Part shown: in pieces, positions 22,177 to 31,164 of the stretch
How positions within the stretch are numbered: position 1 is the first letter of the stretch
How the letters are laid out: each line of letters begins with the position of its first letter
Assembly (NCBI RefSeq): GCF_027492855.1
Contig: NZ_JAPUDY010000008.1
Span: 1 to 64,000, forward strand
DNA: 64,000 nucleotides
Source of the DNA: Acidovorax sp.
GTDB lineage: Bacteria; Pseudomonadota; Gammaproteobacteria; Burkholderiales; Burkholderiaceae_C
Reading direction: 5' to 3'
Made by a program: the position numbers and the translations under genes
Notes under the pieces: generated by a model
Told to the model about the DNA's origin: nothing
The model's input: the letters and a program-made list of their open reading frames with translations, nothing else
The model's database searches: none

Positions 22177-22967
22177 CACACGCCGGGGGCGGGGGCCGCC
22201 CCTGCAGCTGCCATATAGGACGCAGCCTTCGCCCACTGGCCAAGGTTGTCGTGGTCGGTCAGGTCCACCTTCAGCGGCGTGATGGACACATGGCCCTGCG
22301 CCGTAGCGTGAAAATCCGTGCCCTCGGCATCGTCCTTGGCGTCCCCGGCGCCGCCAATCCAGTACATCGCCTCGCCCCGGGGGCTCTCCTGCACGATCAC
22401 GCGCTCAGCCGCGTGGCGGCGCCCCAGGCGGCACAGTTTGACGGGCCGCAGCGCATCCAGCGGCATGTTCGGAATGTTTACATTCAGCAACCAGGGGGCT
22501 CCGCCCACCAGGCTTTGGGCGCGCATATGCGCCACGATCTCGCGGGCCTTGGCGGCGGCGGCTTCCAGCTCGCCCCAGCCCTTGTCCACCTGCGAGAACG
22601 CAATGGCGGGGATACCGAACAGATACCCCTCCATGGCCGCGCCCACCGTACCGGAATAGATGGTGTCGTCGCCCATGTTGGCGCCGTTGTTGATGCCAGA
22701 CACCACCAGGTCGGGCCGATAGCCCAGCAGCCCGGTGAGGGCAATGTTCACGCAGTCGGCGGGCGTTCCATTCACATAGCGAAAGCCATTGGCGGCCTTG
22801 TGGACGTACAAGGGCGAATGCAGGGTCAGCGCGTTCGACTTGGCACTGTTGTTGTGCTCGGGGGCGATGACATCCACCTCCACGCCCTCCAGGGTCTTGA
22901 GCGCGTCATGCAGCGCCACGATGCCGGGGGCCTGGTAGCCATCGTCGTTGGAAATCAGAATTTTCAT
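22176..22967 (-). CDS. surE: 5'/3'-nucleotidase SurE
   Basis: SurE is a metal-dependent nucleotidase and exopolyphosphatase linked to stationary-phase survival. The 263-aa protein starts at ATG 22967 ([11 protein letters not shown]). The DD pair at residues 8-9, the NSAKSNALT segment and the [10 protein letters not shown] loop form the metal site. It begins the surE-pcm-nlpD-rluD run, with one-base overlap to pcm. A reading extending 43 residues upstream is not family-like. Confidence 0.97.
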   Translation of the reverse strand: MKILISNDDGYQAPGIVALHDALKTLEGVEVDVIAPEHNNSAKSNALTLHSPLYVHKAANGFRYVNGTPADCVNIALTGLLGYRPDLVVSGINNGANMGDDTIYSGTVGAAMEGYLFGIPAIAFSQVDKGWGELEAAAAKAREIVAHMRAQSLVGGAPWLLNVNIPNMPLDALRPVKLCRLGRRHAAERVIVQESPRGEAMYWIGGAGDAKDDAEGTDFHATAQGHVSITPLKVDLTDHDNLGQWAKAASYMAAAGAAPAPGV

Positions 22968-23147
22968 GGTCACGGTAAGGCGGTTGCAAAGGATTGTAGG
23001 TGGGGCGTGGTGTCCGCGCCCTCTCATCTCCCCTACTCTCGCCTGGCAGGCCACCTGCCCGTCGCTCGTGGGACATCCCGCCTGCCGCAGCCCCACCTAT
23101 CATGCGGTGCATTCATCGGCAAGACAGATAGACAGGAGACTTTCCCC

Positions 23148-24122
23148 ATGCACGCTTGGCTCTGCACCAACCCCACCGGCGTTGAGGCGCTCACCTGGAC
23201 CGAACTGCCCACCCCCACGCCCAAGGCGGGCGAGGTGCTCATCGAGATCAAGGCTGCGAGCCTGAACTTCCCCGATCTGCTGATCGTGCAGAACAAATAC
23301 CAGATCAAGCCCCCGCTGCCCTTTGTGCCGGGCTCTGAATATGCCGGAGTGGTCGCAGCCGTGGGCGAAGGCGTCACGCACCTCAAGGTGGGCCAGAACG
23401 TGGCCTGCCTGTCAGGCACCGGCGGCTTTGGCACCCACACCCTGGCGCCCGCCGCCCTGTGCATGCCGCTGCCCGATGGGTTCTCGTATGTGGATGCCGC
23501 CGCATTCATCATGATCTATGCCACCTCGCACCACGCGCTGGTGGACCGCGCGCAGCTCAAGGCGGGCGAAACCGTGTTGGTGCTGGGCGCCGCCGGGGGC
23601 GTTGGCACTGCGGCCATCCAAATCGCCAAGGCCATGGGCGCGCGGGTGATTGCCGCCGCCTCCAGCGATGAAAAATGTGCGCTGTGCACCTCCATCGGGG
23701 CCGATGCAACCATCAACTACAGCAAAGACAACCTGCGCGATGCCATCAAGGCGCTCACCGACGGCAAAGGCCCGGATGTGATCTATGACCCCGTGGGCGG
23801 CGACTTTGCCGAGCCCGCCTTCCGCTCCATCGCCTGGCGCGGGCGCTACCTGGTGGTGGGTTTTGCCTCGGGGCCTATTCCGGCGTTGCCCTTCAACTTG
23901 GCATTGCTCAAGGGCGCATCCATCGTGGGCGTTTTCTGGGGCGATTTCGCCAAGCGCGAACCCAAGGCCAACGCCGCCATGATGGGCGAGCTGGCACAGT
24001 GGTATGCCCAAGGCAAGATCAAACCCGTGATCGACCGCACCATGCCCATGGCCGAGCTGCCCGCCGCCTACGCCCACATGGGCTCGCGCGGGGTGATGGG
24101 CAAGCTCGTGATGGTCAACTAA
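23148..24122 (+). CDS. NADPH:quinone oxidoreductase, MDR family
   Basis: A 324-aa zinc-independent medium-chain dehydrogenase/reductase. It has the N-terminal GroES-like domain with SLNFPDLLIVQNKY, the Rossmann motif GAAGGVGTAAIQIAKAMGA (about residues 145-163) and the C-terminal GVFWGDF segment seen in quinone reductase-like proteins. Zinc-binding cysteines and histidines are absent. The start ATG follows GACAGGAGAC. It reads divergently from surE and appears monocistronic. The physiological substrate is unknown. Confidence 0.9.
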   Translation: MHAWLCTNPTGVEALTWTELPTPTPKAGEVLIEIKAASLNFPDLLIVQNKYQIKPPLPFVPGSEYAGVVAAVGEGVTHLKVGQNVACLSGTGGFGTHTLAPAALCMPLPDGFSYVDAAAFIMIYATSHHALVDRAQLKAGETVLVLGAAGGVGTAAIQIAKAMGARVIAAASSDEKCALCTSIGADATINYSKDNLRDAIKALTDGKGPDVIYDPVGGDFAEPAFRSIAWRGRYLVVGFASGPIPALPFNLALLKGASIVGVFWGDFAKREPKANAAMMGELAQWYAQGKIKPVIDRTMPMAELPAAYAHMGSRGVMGKLVMVN

Positions 24123-24234
24123 GCCACCGGCCAGCCCCAGCAGGCGGCGCCAAGCGCACCGCGTCGCCCTGCACAAAAAAGCCGTCTGCTGTGTCACACT
24201 TGCGCATCCCTGCCCCTGACACTGGTGCCCTCAC

Positions 24235-25767
24235 ATGGCCGACCGACCACCTTCCGAGATCGCACGCGAGACGCTCAAGCAACTGGCCGCGCGCCGGTTG
24301 CAACCCACCCCCGACAAGTACCTGGCGCTGTACGACGAAATTGCAGGCACCCACAGCCCGCAGCCCTTTCCCGAGGGGCCGCTGAGCAACATCCAGCGGG
24401 TGCTCCCCGCCCAGACCCCGGCCCAGAAGCGGCTGCTGAGCCAGTTCGAGCGGGCCATCATCACCAAGGACTGGACCTCGCTGCAAAGCGTGATGGTAGG
24501 TTATGCCAACCTGGGCCGCACCGCCACCACGGCCACCCCCATCGAAACCGCCGATGCGCCCACAGCCCTGGGCGAGCTGCCGCCAGAGTTTGCCGAGACG
24601 CTGGCCCGCCTCATCGACAACACCGTGCCAGCGCTGGGAGAAGACGACGCCAAGGTGATCGAGATGGCGCGGCAGCTCGTCACCTTTCTGCGCGAACCCA
24701 CCCCCCAGGTCGCCACGGCCCAGCAGATGATGGGCAGCTTCGCCTACCGGCTGTCGTTCGCCACCGAAGACCAGGCTGCCATCCGCGCATGCCTGCTAGA
24801 GCTTTTGCACATGGTGTTCGAAAACATCTCCGTGCTCAGCGTGGACGACCAGTGGCTGCACGGCCAGGCTGAGGCGCTGATGACGGCATCCACCCCGCCG
24901 CTCACGCTGCGGCGGCTGGACGATGTGCAGCGGCGGCTCAAGGACGTGATCTTCAAGCAGACAGAGGCCAAGGCCCGCTCCATGGAAGCCCAGGAGCAGA
25001 TGAAGGACATGCTGGCCACGTTCATCGAACGGCTGGTCAAAATCACGGCCTCCAGCACCACCTACCAAAGCACGATGGAGCGCTGCGCGGACCTGATCGG
25101 CAAGGCCAGCACGCTGCAAGACATCGCCCCGGTGCTGCAGGAGGTGATGAGCGCCACCCGCGCCATGGCGCTGGACAGCCGCGTGACGCACGACGAACTG
25201 CAGGACCTGCGCGAGCGCACCGAGGCCAAACGCGCCGAAGTCGCCAAGCTGCAAGAAGAACTCGACCGCGCCAGCGCCCAGGCCCGCCACGACCCGCTGA
25301 CGGGCTCACTCAACCGCAAAGGCCTGGACGAGGCCATGGAGCGCGAGATCGCCCGCACCCGCCGCCTGGGCTCGCCGCTGTGCCTGGCGCTGTTGGACAT
25401 CGACAACTTCAAGACCATCAACGACCGGCTCGGCCACTCTGGCGGCGACGCGGCACTGGTGCACCTGGCCCAGGTCACGCGCGACGTGATGCGGCCACAA
25501 GACCTGTTGGCCCGCTATGGCGGCGAGGAATTCGTGATCGTGTTGCCCGACACGGCGGTGGAAAGCGGCGTGGCCGCCATGACGCGGCTGCAGCGCGAGC
25601 TGACCACACGCTTCTTTTTGCAAGGGGCCGAGAAGGTCCTCATCACCTTCAGCGCCGGTGTGGCCCAGCTGGGTGAAACCGAAAGCAGCGCCGACGCGAT
25701 CCGCCGCGCCGACCAGGCCATGTACCTGGCCAAGCGGTCGGGCAAAAACCGGGTGATGGCGGCTTGA
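24235..25767 (+). CDS. Diguanylate cyclase with helical N-terminal region
   Basis: A 510-aa cytosolic protein. The N-terminal 330 residues are mostly helical with no recognised sensor domain, and a coiled coil (ERTEAKRAEVAKLQEELDRA) leads into a C-terminal GGDEF domain. The active-site motif is RYGGEEFVIVLPD, and the inhibitory RxxD site (RPQD) lies five residues before GGEEF, so synthesis of cyclic-di-GMP with product feedback is expected. No signal peptide or membrane segment is visible. The input signal is unknown. Confidence 0.93.
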   Translation: MADRPPSEIARETLKQLAARRLQPTPDKYLALYDEIAGTHSPQPFPEGPLSNIQRVLPAQTPAQKRLLSQFERAIITKDWTSLQSVMVGYANLGRTATTATPIETADAPTALGELPPEFAETLARLIDNTVPALGEDDAKVIEMARQLVTFLREPTPQVATAQQMMGSFAYRLSFATEDQAAIRACLLELLHMVFENISVLSVDDQWLHGQAEALMTASTPPLTLRRLDDVQRRLKDVIFKQTEAKARSMEAQEQMKDMLATFIERLVKITASSTTYQSTMERCADLIGKASTLQDIAPVLQEVMSATRAMALDSRVTHDELQDLRERTEAKRAEVAKLQEELDRASAQARHDPLTGSLNRKGLDEAMEREIARTRRLGSPLCLALLDIDNFKTINDRLGHSGGDAALVHLAQVTRDVMRPQDLLARYGGEEFVIVLPDTAVESGVAAMTRLQRELTTRFFLQGAEKVLITFSAGVAQLGETESSADAIRRADQAMYLAKRSGKNRVMAA

Positions 25768-25909
25768 CTGTCTCCCCCCTGGGTCGCTCCGCGCCTTCAC
25801 CCTCAAGAAGGGGGACGACACCCTCACTGCGGGGCGGTCTTTGCTCAGCGCCCCTTGCCTGGGCCGCGCCAGTTGCTGCAGGCAGCGCCCAGCGCCAAGG
25901 ACCGCGGCA

Positions 25910-27487
25910 ATGACTCCAGAACAGAGGCGAACCTTCTTGCGGTACACGGCAGTGGCCGCCACCGCCACCACACTGCCCCGCTGGGCGTGGAGCAACCCGC
26001 CGTCGCTGCCATCCAACCCCTTCGCCCTCGGCGTCGCCAGCGGCGACCCGGCGCCCGATGGCATGGTGCTCTGGACGCGCCTGGTGCTGACCCAGCCTGC
26101 GCAGATGCAAGCCGCCCACACCGTGCGGTGGGAGGTGGCGCACGATGCCCGCTTTGCGCAGATCGTGCAAAAAGGCGAAGCCCCCGCGCTGCCGCAGCTT
26201 GGGCACAGCGTGCATGTGGAGCTGCGCAGCTTGGCGCCAGGGCGCTGGTACCACTACCGCTTCATGCTGGGCGACGCCGTGAGCACGGTGGGCCGCACGC
26301 GCACCGCGCCAGCGGCAGGCGAACTGCCCGATACGCTGCGCATCGCCTTTGCCTCTTGCCAGCGCTGGGAGCACGGCCACTACGCCGCCTGGCGCCACCT
26401 GGTTGCCGACCAGCCGGACCTGGTGCTTTTTCTGGGCGACTACATCTACGAATACGCCACGCCCAAGAACACCACCGACCTGGCACGCACCCACGGCCTG
26501 CGCCACGCCAGCACGCTGGCCGACTACCGCGACCGCTACGCCCTGCACAAAAGCGACCCCGCCCTGCAGGCCGCCCATGCCGCCTGCCCCTGGGCTGTGA
26601 CCTGGGACGACCACGAGGTGCAAAACGACTACGCCGCAGGCACCGGGCATGCGGGCCGGGGCGACGCTGCCGACTTCCTGCCAATGCGCGGCGCCGCCTG
26701 GCAGGCCTTCTACGAGAACATGCCCCTGCGCGCGGCCAGCCTGGGCCGCGCCGCCCCCAACACTCGCTGGGACACGCTGCAAATCTACCGCCGCCTGCGC
26801 TGGGGCCAACTGGCGCACATCCACCTGCTCGACAACCGCCAGTACCGCAGTTGGCAGGCCTGCCGCGCCCCCGAATCCGCCAGCGCCGGGGCCGTGCGCG
26901 ACTGCGCCGAACTGGCCAACCCCACCCGCACCCTGCTGGGCGCGGCGCAAGAACAATGGCTGGACACCGGCCTGGCCGCCGATGCCGCCGCCCACGGCGC
27001 CACGCGCTGGAGTGTGATCGCGCAACAAACGCTGTTCTCGCCACGCCACTACCCCTCGGGCACCGCCTCCACCGACAACTGGGACGGCTACCCCGCCAGC
27101 CGCACCCGCCTGCTGCAGGCCGTGGCGCGCCATGCGCCGCGCAACACCGTGCTGCTGGGCGGCGACATCCACCAGAACTACGTGTGCCGCGTGCACGCCA
27201 ACACCGAGCGGCCCGATTCGCCCATCATCGCCAGCGAGTTCTGCGGCACCTCCATCAGCTCGCGCTCGGGCACCACGCAAGACAAGGTCAACGCCGTGAT
27301 GCGCCACAACCCCCATGTGCTGCTGGCCCGCTGCGACCAGCGCGGCTACGGCCTGGCGGACATCACCCCCAAACGCTGGACCACCACCCTGCGCGTGCTC
27401 GACGACCCCCTGCGCGCCGACAGCGGCGCCAGCACCCTCGCCCGCTTCGTGGTGCAAGACGGCCAGGCAGGCCCCGTGCCCGCCTGA
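25910..27487 (+). CDS. PhoD-type alkaline phosphatase/phosphodiesterase
   Basis: A 525-aa protein of the PhoD family, calcium/iron-dependent phosphomonoesterases or diesterases of the periplasm. The start at ATG 25910 (MTPEQRRTFLRY) gives a twin-arginine signal with RRTFLRY, as known for PhoD export by Tat. The metal-site motifs FASCQRWE, GDYIYEY, TWDDHEVQNDY and GGDIHQNYV are in the expected order. The length matches the family. It is not in an obvious operon, and no Pho box was looked for in detail. Confidence 0.92.
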   Translation: MTPEQRRTFLRYTAVAATATTLPRWAWSNPPSLPSNPFALGVASGDPAPDGMVLWTRLVLTQPAQMQAAHTVRWEVAHDARFAQIVQKGEAPALPQLGHSVHVELRSLAPGRWYHYRFMLGDAVSTVGRTRTAPAAGELPDTLRIAFASCQRWEHGHYAAWRHLVADQPDLVLFLGDYIYEYATPKNTTDLARTHGLRHASTLADYRDRYALHKSDPALQAAHAACPWAVTWDDHEVQNDYAAGTGHAGRGDAADFLPMRGAAWQAFYENMPLRAASLGRAAPNTRWDTLQIYRRLRWGQLAHIHLLDNRQYRSWQACRAPESASAGAVRDCAELANPTRTLLGAAQEQWLDTGLAADAAAHGATRWSVIAQQTLFSPRHYPSGTASTDNWDGYPASRTRLLQAVARHAPRNTVLLGGDIHQNYVCRVHANTERPDSPIIASEFCGTSISSRSGTTQDKVNAVMRHNPHVLLARCDQRGYGLADITPKRWTTTLRVLDDPLRADSGASTLARFVVQDGQAGPVPA

Positions 27488-27530
27488 GCTCCGCTGCACA
27501 CCCGGGGTGCGCACACAGCATCCGCCAAAA

Positions 27531-27586
27531 TGCTATTATTTCGATAGCTGCTTGCGCTTATTCAACAAGCGTTAGAGCCTAAAAAT
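27531..27586 (-). repeat. Comamonadaceae-type dispersed repeat, copy B
   Basis: The same element as at 12113-12168 in inverted orientation, lying between the phoD-like gene and ggt. Read on the minus strand it gives GGCTCTAACGCTTG...AAGCGCAAGCAGCTAT...ATAGCA. Confidence 0.75.
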
Positions 27587-27689
27587 ACTCTAAATCCGGG
27601 TCTGTAGCCCCATGTAACCCCGCCTCCCCAACCCCGGCCTCACCCCGTACGATGGCCGATTGTTTGCCACCACGAAGGAGAAGACGCCC

Positions 27690-29543
27690 ATGTCCACGAC
27701 AACCACATCCGCCCTTCCGCCCACCCGCAAGCTCAGCCCCGCTCCGCTCATGACCAGCATCGCGCTCGCCGCGCTGCTGGCGGGCTGTGCCAGCGCCCCG
27801 TCACAGTCCGCCTACACCGTGCCCGCCCAGCCCGAAGGCGCTTCGGGCTACACCGAAAAACCCGGCTGGGCCACCGAGAAGTTCGCCGTGGCCGCCGCCA
27901 ACCCGTTGGCCACCGACGCGGGCTACCAAATCCTCAAAGCCGGTGGCACGGCGGTGGATGCCGCCATCGCAGTGCAAATGGTGCTTACGCTGGTCGAGCC
28001 GCAATCAAGCGGCATCGGCGGCGGCGCCTTTTTGCTGCACAGCAACGGCAAGGCGGTGGAGGCCTATGACGGCCGCGAAACCGCGCCCGCCGCAGCCGAC
28101 GAAAAACTCTTCCTCGGCGCTGACGGCAAGCCCGTGCCGTTCTACGACGGCGTGGTGGGCGGCCGGTCCGTCGGCGTGCCCGGCACCGTGCGCATGCTGG
28201 AGATGGCGCACAAACAGCACGGCAAGCTGCCCTGGGCCACGCTGTTCCAGCCCGCCATCACCCTGGCCGAAGGCGGCTTCAAGGTCAGCGCGCGGCTCAA
28301 CACCTTGGCCAAGGCCGACGCCCACCTCAAGAAAGACCCGGTGGCCGCCGCCTACTTCTACAAACCCAACGGCGACGCCCGCGACGTGGGCTTTAACCTG
28401 CGCAACCCCGAGCTGGCCGCCGTGCTGCGCAAAATCGCCACCGAAGGCAGCAAGGCCCTGCACGAAGGCGAAATCGCCCAGGCCATCGTCGACAAAGTGC
28501 AAAAACACTCCACCAACCCCGGCAAGCTCAGCATGGCGGACCTGGCCGGCTACCAGCCCAAAAAGCGCGAGGCGCTGTGCCACGACTACCAGGTCCAAAC
28601 CCAGAACTTCCGCGTGTGCGGCTTCCCGCCACCCAGCTCGGGCGCCATCGCCATCGGCCAGATCCTGGGCATCCTCAAAAACACCGACGCCGCCGCCAAG
28701 CCGCTGCAAGACGGCTTGCAAGGACCAGCACCAGGTGCCGACTGGCTACACCTGTACACCGAAGCCGCGCGCCTGGCCTTTGCCGACCGCGCCCTCTACG
28801 TGGCCGACCCCGATTTTGTAAAGCCCCCCGCCGGTAGCTGGAGCAGCCTGCTCGCCCCCGCCTACCTGGCCGAGCGCGCCAAGCTCATCGGCACACAAAG
28901 CATGAAGGTCGCCCAACCCGGCAACCCCGGCGCAGCCAAAACCAGCTACGCCCCCATGCCCGACCAGCCCGAATATGGCACCAGCCACATCAGCATCGTC
29001 GACGCCTACGGCAACGCCGTGGCCATGACGACCACCATCGAAGACCAGTTCGGCGCGCGGCAAATGGTCAAAGGCTTTTTGCTCAACAACGAGCTCACCG
29101 ACTTCAGCTTTGCCCCCACCGACGCCCAAGGCCAGCCCATCGCCAACCGCGTGCAACCCGGCAAACGCCCCCGCTCATCCATGGCGCCCACCTTGGTGTT
29201 CGACAAAGCCACCGGCGAGCTCCTGATGAGCGGCGGCAGCCCCGGCGGCGCGGCCATCATCCACTACACCGCCAAAACGGTGTACGGCGTCTTCAACTGG
29301 GGCCTGCTGCCCCAGCAAGCCATCAACCTGCCCAACTTCGGCTCGATGAACGGCCCCACGCTGCTGGAGGAAAAGCGCTTCCCGCCCGCCACCGTCGAAG
29401 CCCTGCGCGCCCGTGGCGCCGAAGTGCGCGAGATGAACATGACGAGCGGGCTGCAGGCCATCACGCGTGGGAACGCGCATGGCAAGAAGCTGTGGTTGGG
29501 TGGGGCAGACCCACGGCGTGAGGGGGTGGTGATGGGAGATTGA
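27690..29543 (+). CDS. ggt: Gamma-glutamyltranspeptidase
   Basis: Ggt cleaves gamma-glutamyl bonds, for example in glutathione, in the periplasm. The 617-aa precursor begins at ATG 27690 behind GAAGGAGAA, with a signal peptide that ends in the lipobox LLAGC, so it may be lipid-anchored. The precursor cuts itself at the nucleophilic threonine in EYGTSHISIVD (about residue 430) to give large and small subunits. The SGGSPGG loop and the RETAP substrate motif are present. An intrinsic terminator follows. Confidence 0.95.
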   Translation: MSTTTTSALPPTRKLSPAPLMTSIALAALLAGCASAPSQSAYTVPAQPEGASGYTEKPGWATEKFAVAAANPLATDAGYQILKAGGTAVDAAIAVQMVLTLVEPQSSGIGGGAFLLHSNGKAVEAYDGRETAPAAADEKLFLGADGKPVPFYDGVVGGRSVGVPGTVRMLEMAHKQHGKLPWATLFQPAITLAEGGFKVSARLNTLAKADAHLKKDPVAAAYFYKPNGDARDVGFNLRNPELAAVLRKIATEGSKALHEGEIAQAIVDKVQKHSTNPGKLSMADLAGYQPKKREALCHDYQVQTQNFRVCGFPPPSSGAIAIGQILGILKNTDAAAKPLQDGLQGPAPGADWLHLYTEAARLAFADRALYVADPDFVKPPAGSWSSLLAPAYLAERAKLIGTQSMKVAQPGNPGAAKTSYAPMPDQPEYGTSHISIVDAYGNAVAMTTTIEDQFGARQMVKGFLLNNELTDFSFAPTDAQGQPIANRVQPGKRPRSSMAPTLVFDKATGELLMSGGSPGGAAIIHYTAKTVYGVFNWGLLPQQAINLPNFGSMNGPTLLEEKRFPPATVEALRARGAEVREMNMTSGLQAITRGNAHGKKLWLGGADPRREGVVMGD

Positions 29544-29615
29544 GGCGGGGCTATCCGCCCGACCCCTTTTCATTCATTCACTCACTCTCTGCCATTGAAC
29601 ATTTGACATGAGAGG

Positions 29616-29645
29616 ACGCTGCTCGGCTTGTCGGCAGCGTTTTTC
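29616..29645 (+). terminator. Intrinsic terminator after ggt
   Basis: A seven-base-pair stem ACGCTGC/GCAGCGT with a short loop and a following T run, 73 bases downstream of the ggt stop. Confidence 0.8.
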
Positions 29646-29866
29646 TATGAAAGGCTTGGGATCCTCGGCATAAATCACCGCGCCGTGTGCATCTGCGGCC
29701 TCGGGCGGTCTGCCGCGTTGCAAATGCTCGCAATAGCTACGGCCATTGCTGCGCTTTGCGCCTTGCAGCCCACCCCGATCCGCAGCGCACACTTTCCGCC
29801 CGATCCGTGCAGAGGATCCTTAGTTTCATGAGACTTTGCAACATTGCTGATTGAAGGCAACCAAAA
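29646..29866. other. Unassigned segment at the distal edge of the integron
   Basis: Between the ggt terminator and the last attC there is no convincing gene. Minus-strand readings are open but have no recognisable family or ribosome-binding site, and they run across the terminator. It could be a decayed cassette, since it starts at the attC simple site GTTGGGC (29873-29867 on the minus strand). It could also be ordinary flanking DNA. Confidence 0.5.
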
Positions 29867-29945
29867 GCCCAACGCCGGAGGTAACCGGCACGCGCCGGGA
29901 GGCGAAGCCGACCAGAGCGTGTCCGGTTGACCAACTTGTTAGAGC
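29867..29945 (-). other. attC site of cassette 4
   Basis: Read in cassette direction the 79-bp site begins with the R'' box GCTCTAAC, which contains the TAA stop of the cassette gene, and ends with the R' box GTTGGGC. The inner parts GGTCAACCGGACACGC and GCGTGCCGGTTACC are nearly complementary with extra unpaired bases, as expected for the folded attC hairpin. Confidence 0.88.
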
Positions 29946-30334
29946 CCATCCCTACTTACTACCCAAGTGATTGCTGAAAGGACGACACCTAACAACATAG
30001 GGCCGGATTCCGTTGCGAACGAACCTGGCAAGAGAAGGTGTACCAAGGGATATAACCCAAGCAAAATTCCCACCAACAGAAGCGAGTAGATAGAGCCACT
30101 CGCAACAGCCAGCCATCGAGAGATTCTACGGGCTGTCTTTGGCACTAAAACACAAAAAGCGGCAATGACCGAAACAGTGGCGCAGCCTGCCTCGAAGAAG
30201 ACCTGCCGCCCAATTCCGACGTGCACAAGGTACCCAGATCCACCAGCCAGCTTCGCCTGGAGCCAGATGTAATGCCCAAACCAAGCTCCGAGCGCCAGCC
30301 AGCCAATTGACAAGAGAGTTCGCAAGAAGATCAT
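29939..30334 (-). CDS. Cassette 4: small four-helix membrane protein
   Basis: A 131-aa protein with about four hydrophobic segments (near residues 5-23, 45-64, 73-95 and 110-126) and short polar loops. I recognise no family. The ATG lies 11 bases after the R' box GTTAGAGC that begins the cassette, and the TAA stop lies inside the attC R'' box, the compact layout typical of integron cassettes. No ribosome-binding site is obvious, so translation may depend on readthrough from upstream cassettes. Function unknown. Confidence 0.8.
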   Translation of the reverse strand: MIFLRTLLSIGWLALGAWFGHYIWLQAKLAGGSGYLVHVGIGRQVFFEAGCATVSVIAAFCVLVPKTARRISRWLAVASGSIYSLLLVGILLGLYPLVHLLLPGSFATESGPMLLGVVLSAITWVVSRDGL

Positions 30335-30352
30335 GACTTGTGGGCTCTAACG

Positions 30353-31084
30353 AATGAAAGGGACTTCCCCGTCCCGAGTGATCCGCGCAATTGCGGAGTA
30401 CGGCATCAAAGTGCCACGATGGGAAGTGCAATCTCTCATCAACTCACTCGTTTGTTGGAAGGGGAAGTCCATGTCTGCCATTGTCACTATCGGCATCGAT
30501 CTCGCCAAGAACGTCTTTGCTGTTCATGGCGTTGATGCCACAGGCCAGCCCGCGCTGGTGCGCCCCAGCGTGCCGCGCGCCAAGTTGCTTGAGCTTCTCG
30601 CCGCTTTGCCGCCGTGCCTCATCGGCGTAGAGGCCTGCTCCGGCGCCCATCACCGGGCGCGCGAGTTCCAGAAGTTTGGCCACACCGTTCGCCTGATGGC
30701 GCCCAAGTTCGTGGTGCCTTACCGGTTGTCTGGCAAACGCGCTAAGAACGATGCGGCAGACGCCGCTGCCATTTGCGAAGCCGTCACCCGTCCCCACATG
30801 CGCTTTGTGCCCGTCAAAAGCATCGAGCAGCAAGGCCAGCTCATGGTGCATCCTCGGCTAACGAATGGGTCCCCCGCGCGCGTCTTTCATCAGGGTCCGC
30901 TGCGACAAGCAGCATCAATGACCGTTTGTAGTTTCGCTGTCCGCATCCTTTGCTCGATTGGGCAACGCAGGGCTGGCGCAGAAGGTGGCGATGAAATCAA
31001 GTCAAGAACACATTCCGTGATCCATCGCTGCGCGATGCATCACGGTTGGAAATCCGTTTGACTTTTATGGGGAAGCCCTTGTAG
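30353..31084 (+). mobile_element. IS1111-type element remnant, copy 1, in an attC site
   Basis: The left end has the subterminal repeat GGACTTCCCC (30361-30370) and the right end GGGGAAGCCC (31069-31078), a nine-of-ten inverted match. The outer flanks are short and there is no target duplication, as in IS1111-family elements. It is inserted just inside the attC simple site of cassette 3, the target preferred by the IS1111-attC group. Only the start of the transposase gene survives, and the interior (about 30852-31040) is rearranged. The first 390 bases are identical to copy 2. Confidence 0.85.
30471..30851 (+). pseudogene. Transposase fragment, IS110/IS1111 family
   Basis: The N-terminal part (about 126 residues) of a DEDD transposase: MSAIVTIGIDLAKNVFAVHG with the first catalytic Asp, then GVEACSGAHH with the Glu, and KRAKNDAADAAAICEA with the following Asp residues. 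After KSIEQQGQLMVH the reading leaves the family, and the C-terminal half with the conserved serine is missing, so it cannot be active. A 39-codon in-frame extension upstream (from 30354) covers the left end of the element. Confidence 0.88.
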
Positions 31085-31164
31085 TAGAGCTAACCGGCGC
31101 TGCGCGGCTTTATCGCGCAGCGTCCAGCGACCGAAGGGAGCGAGGTTGAGCGCCATGTTAGACC
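31085..31164 (-). other. attC site of cassette 3, split by IS copy 1
   Basis: In cassette direction this begins at the R'' box GGTCTAAC (containing the TAA of the cassette gene) and runs through GCGCTCAACC, a GC-rich stem GGACGCTGCGCG/CGCGCAGCGCC and the L' box CCGGTTAGCTC, where the IS begins. The R' box (GTTAGAGC) lies beyond the IS at 30351-30344. Confidence 0.8.

Noticed and set aside
25649-27514. A 621-codon open frame on the minus strand.
   Set aside because: It is antisense to the PhoD-like gene and is rich in Gly/Ala/His/Gln, as expected for a reverse frame. No family motif.
29829-29843. A sequence like GAGACTTTGCAA, resembling the ends of some IS5-family elements.
   Set aside because: No partner end, target duplication or transposase fragment was found nearby, so chance is more likely.
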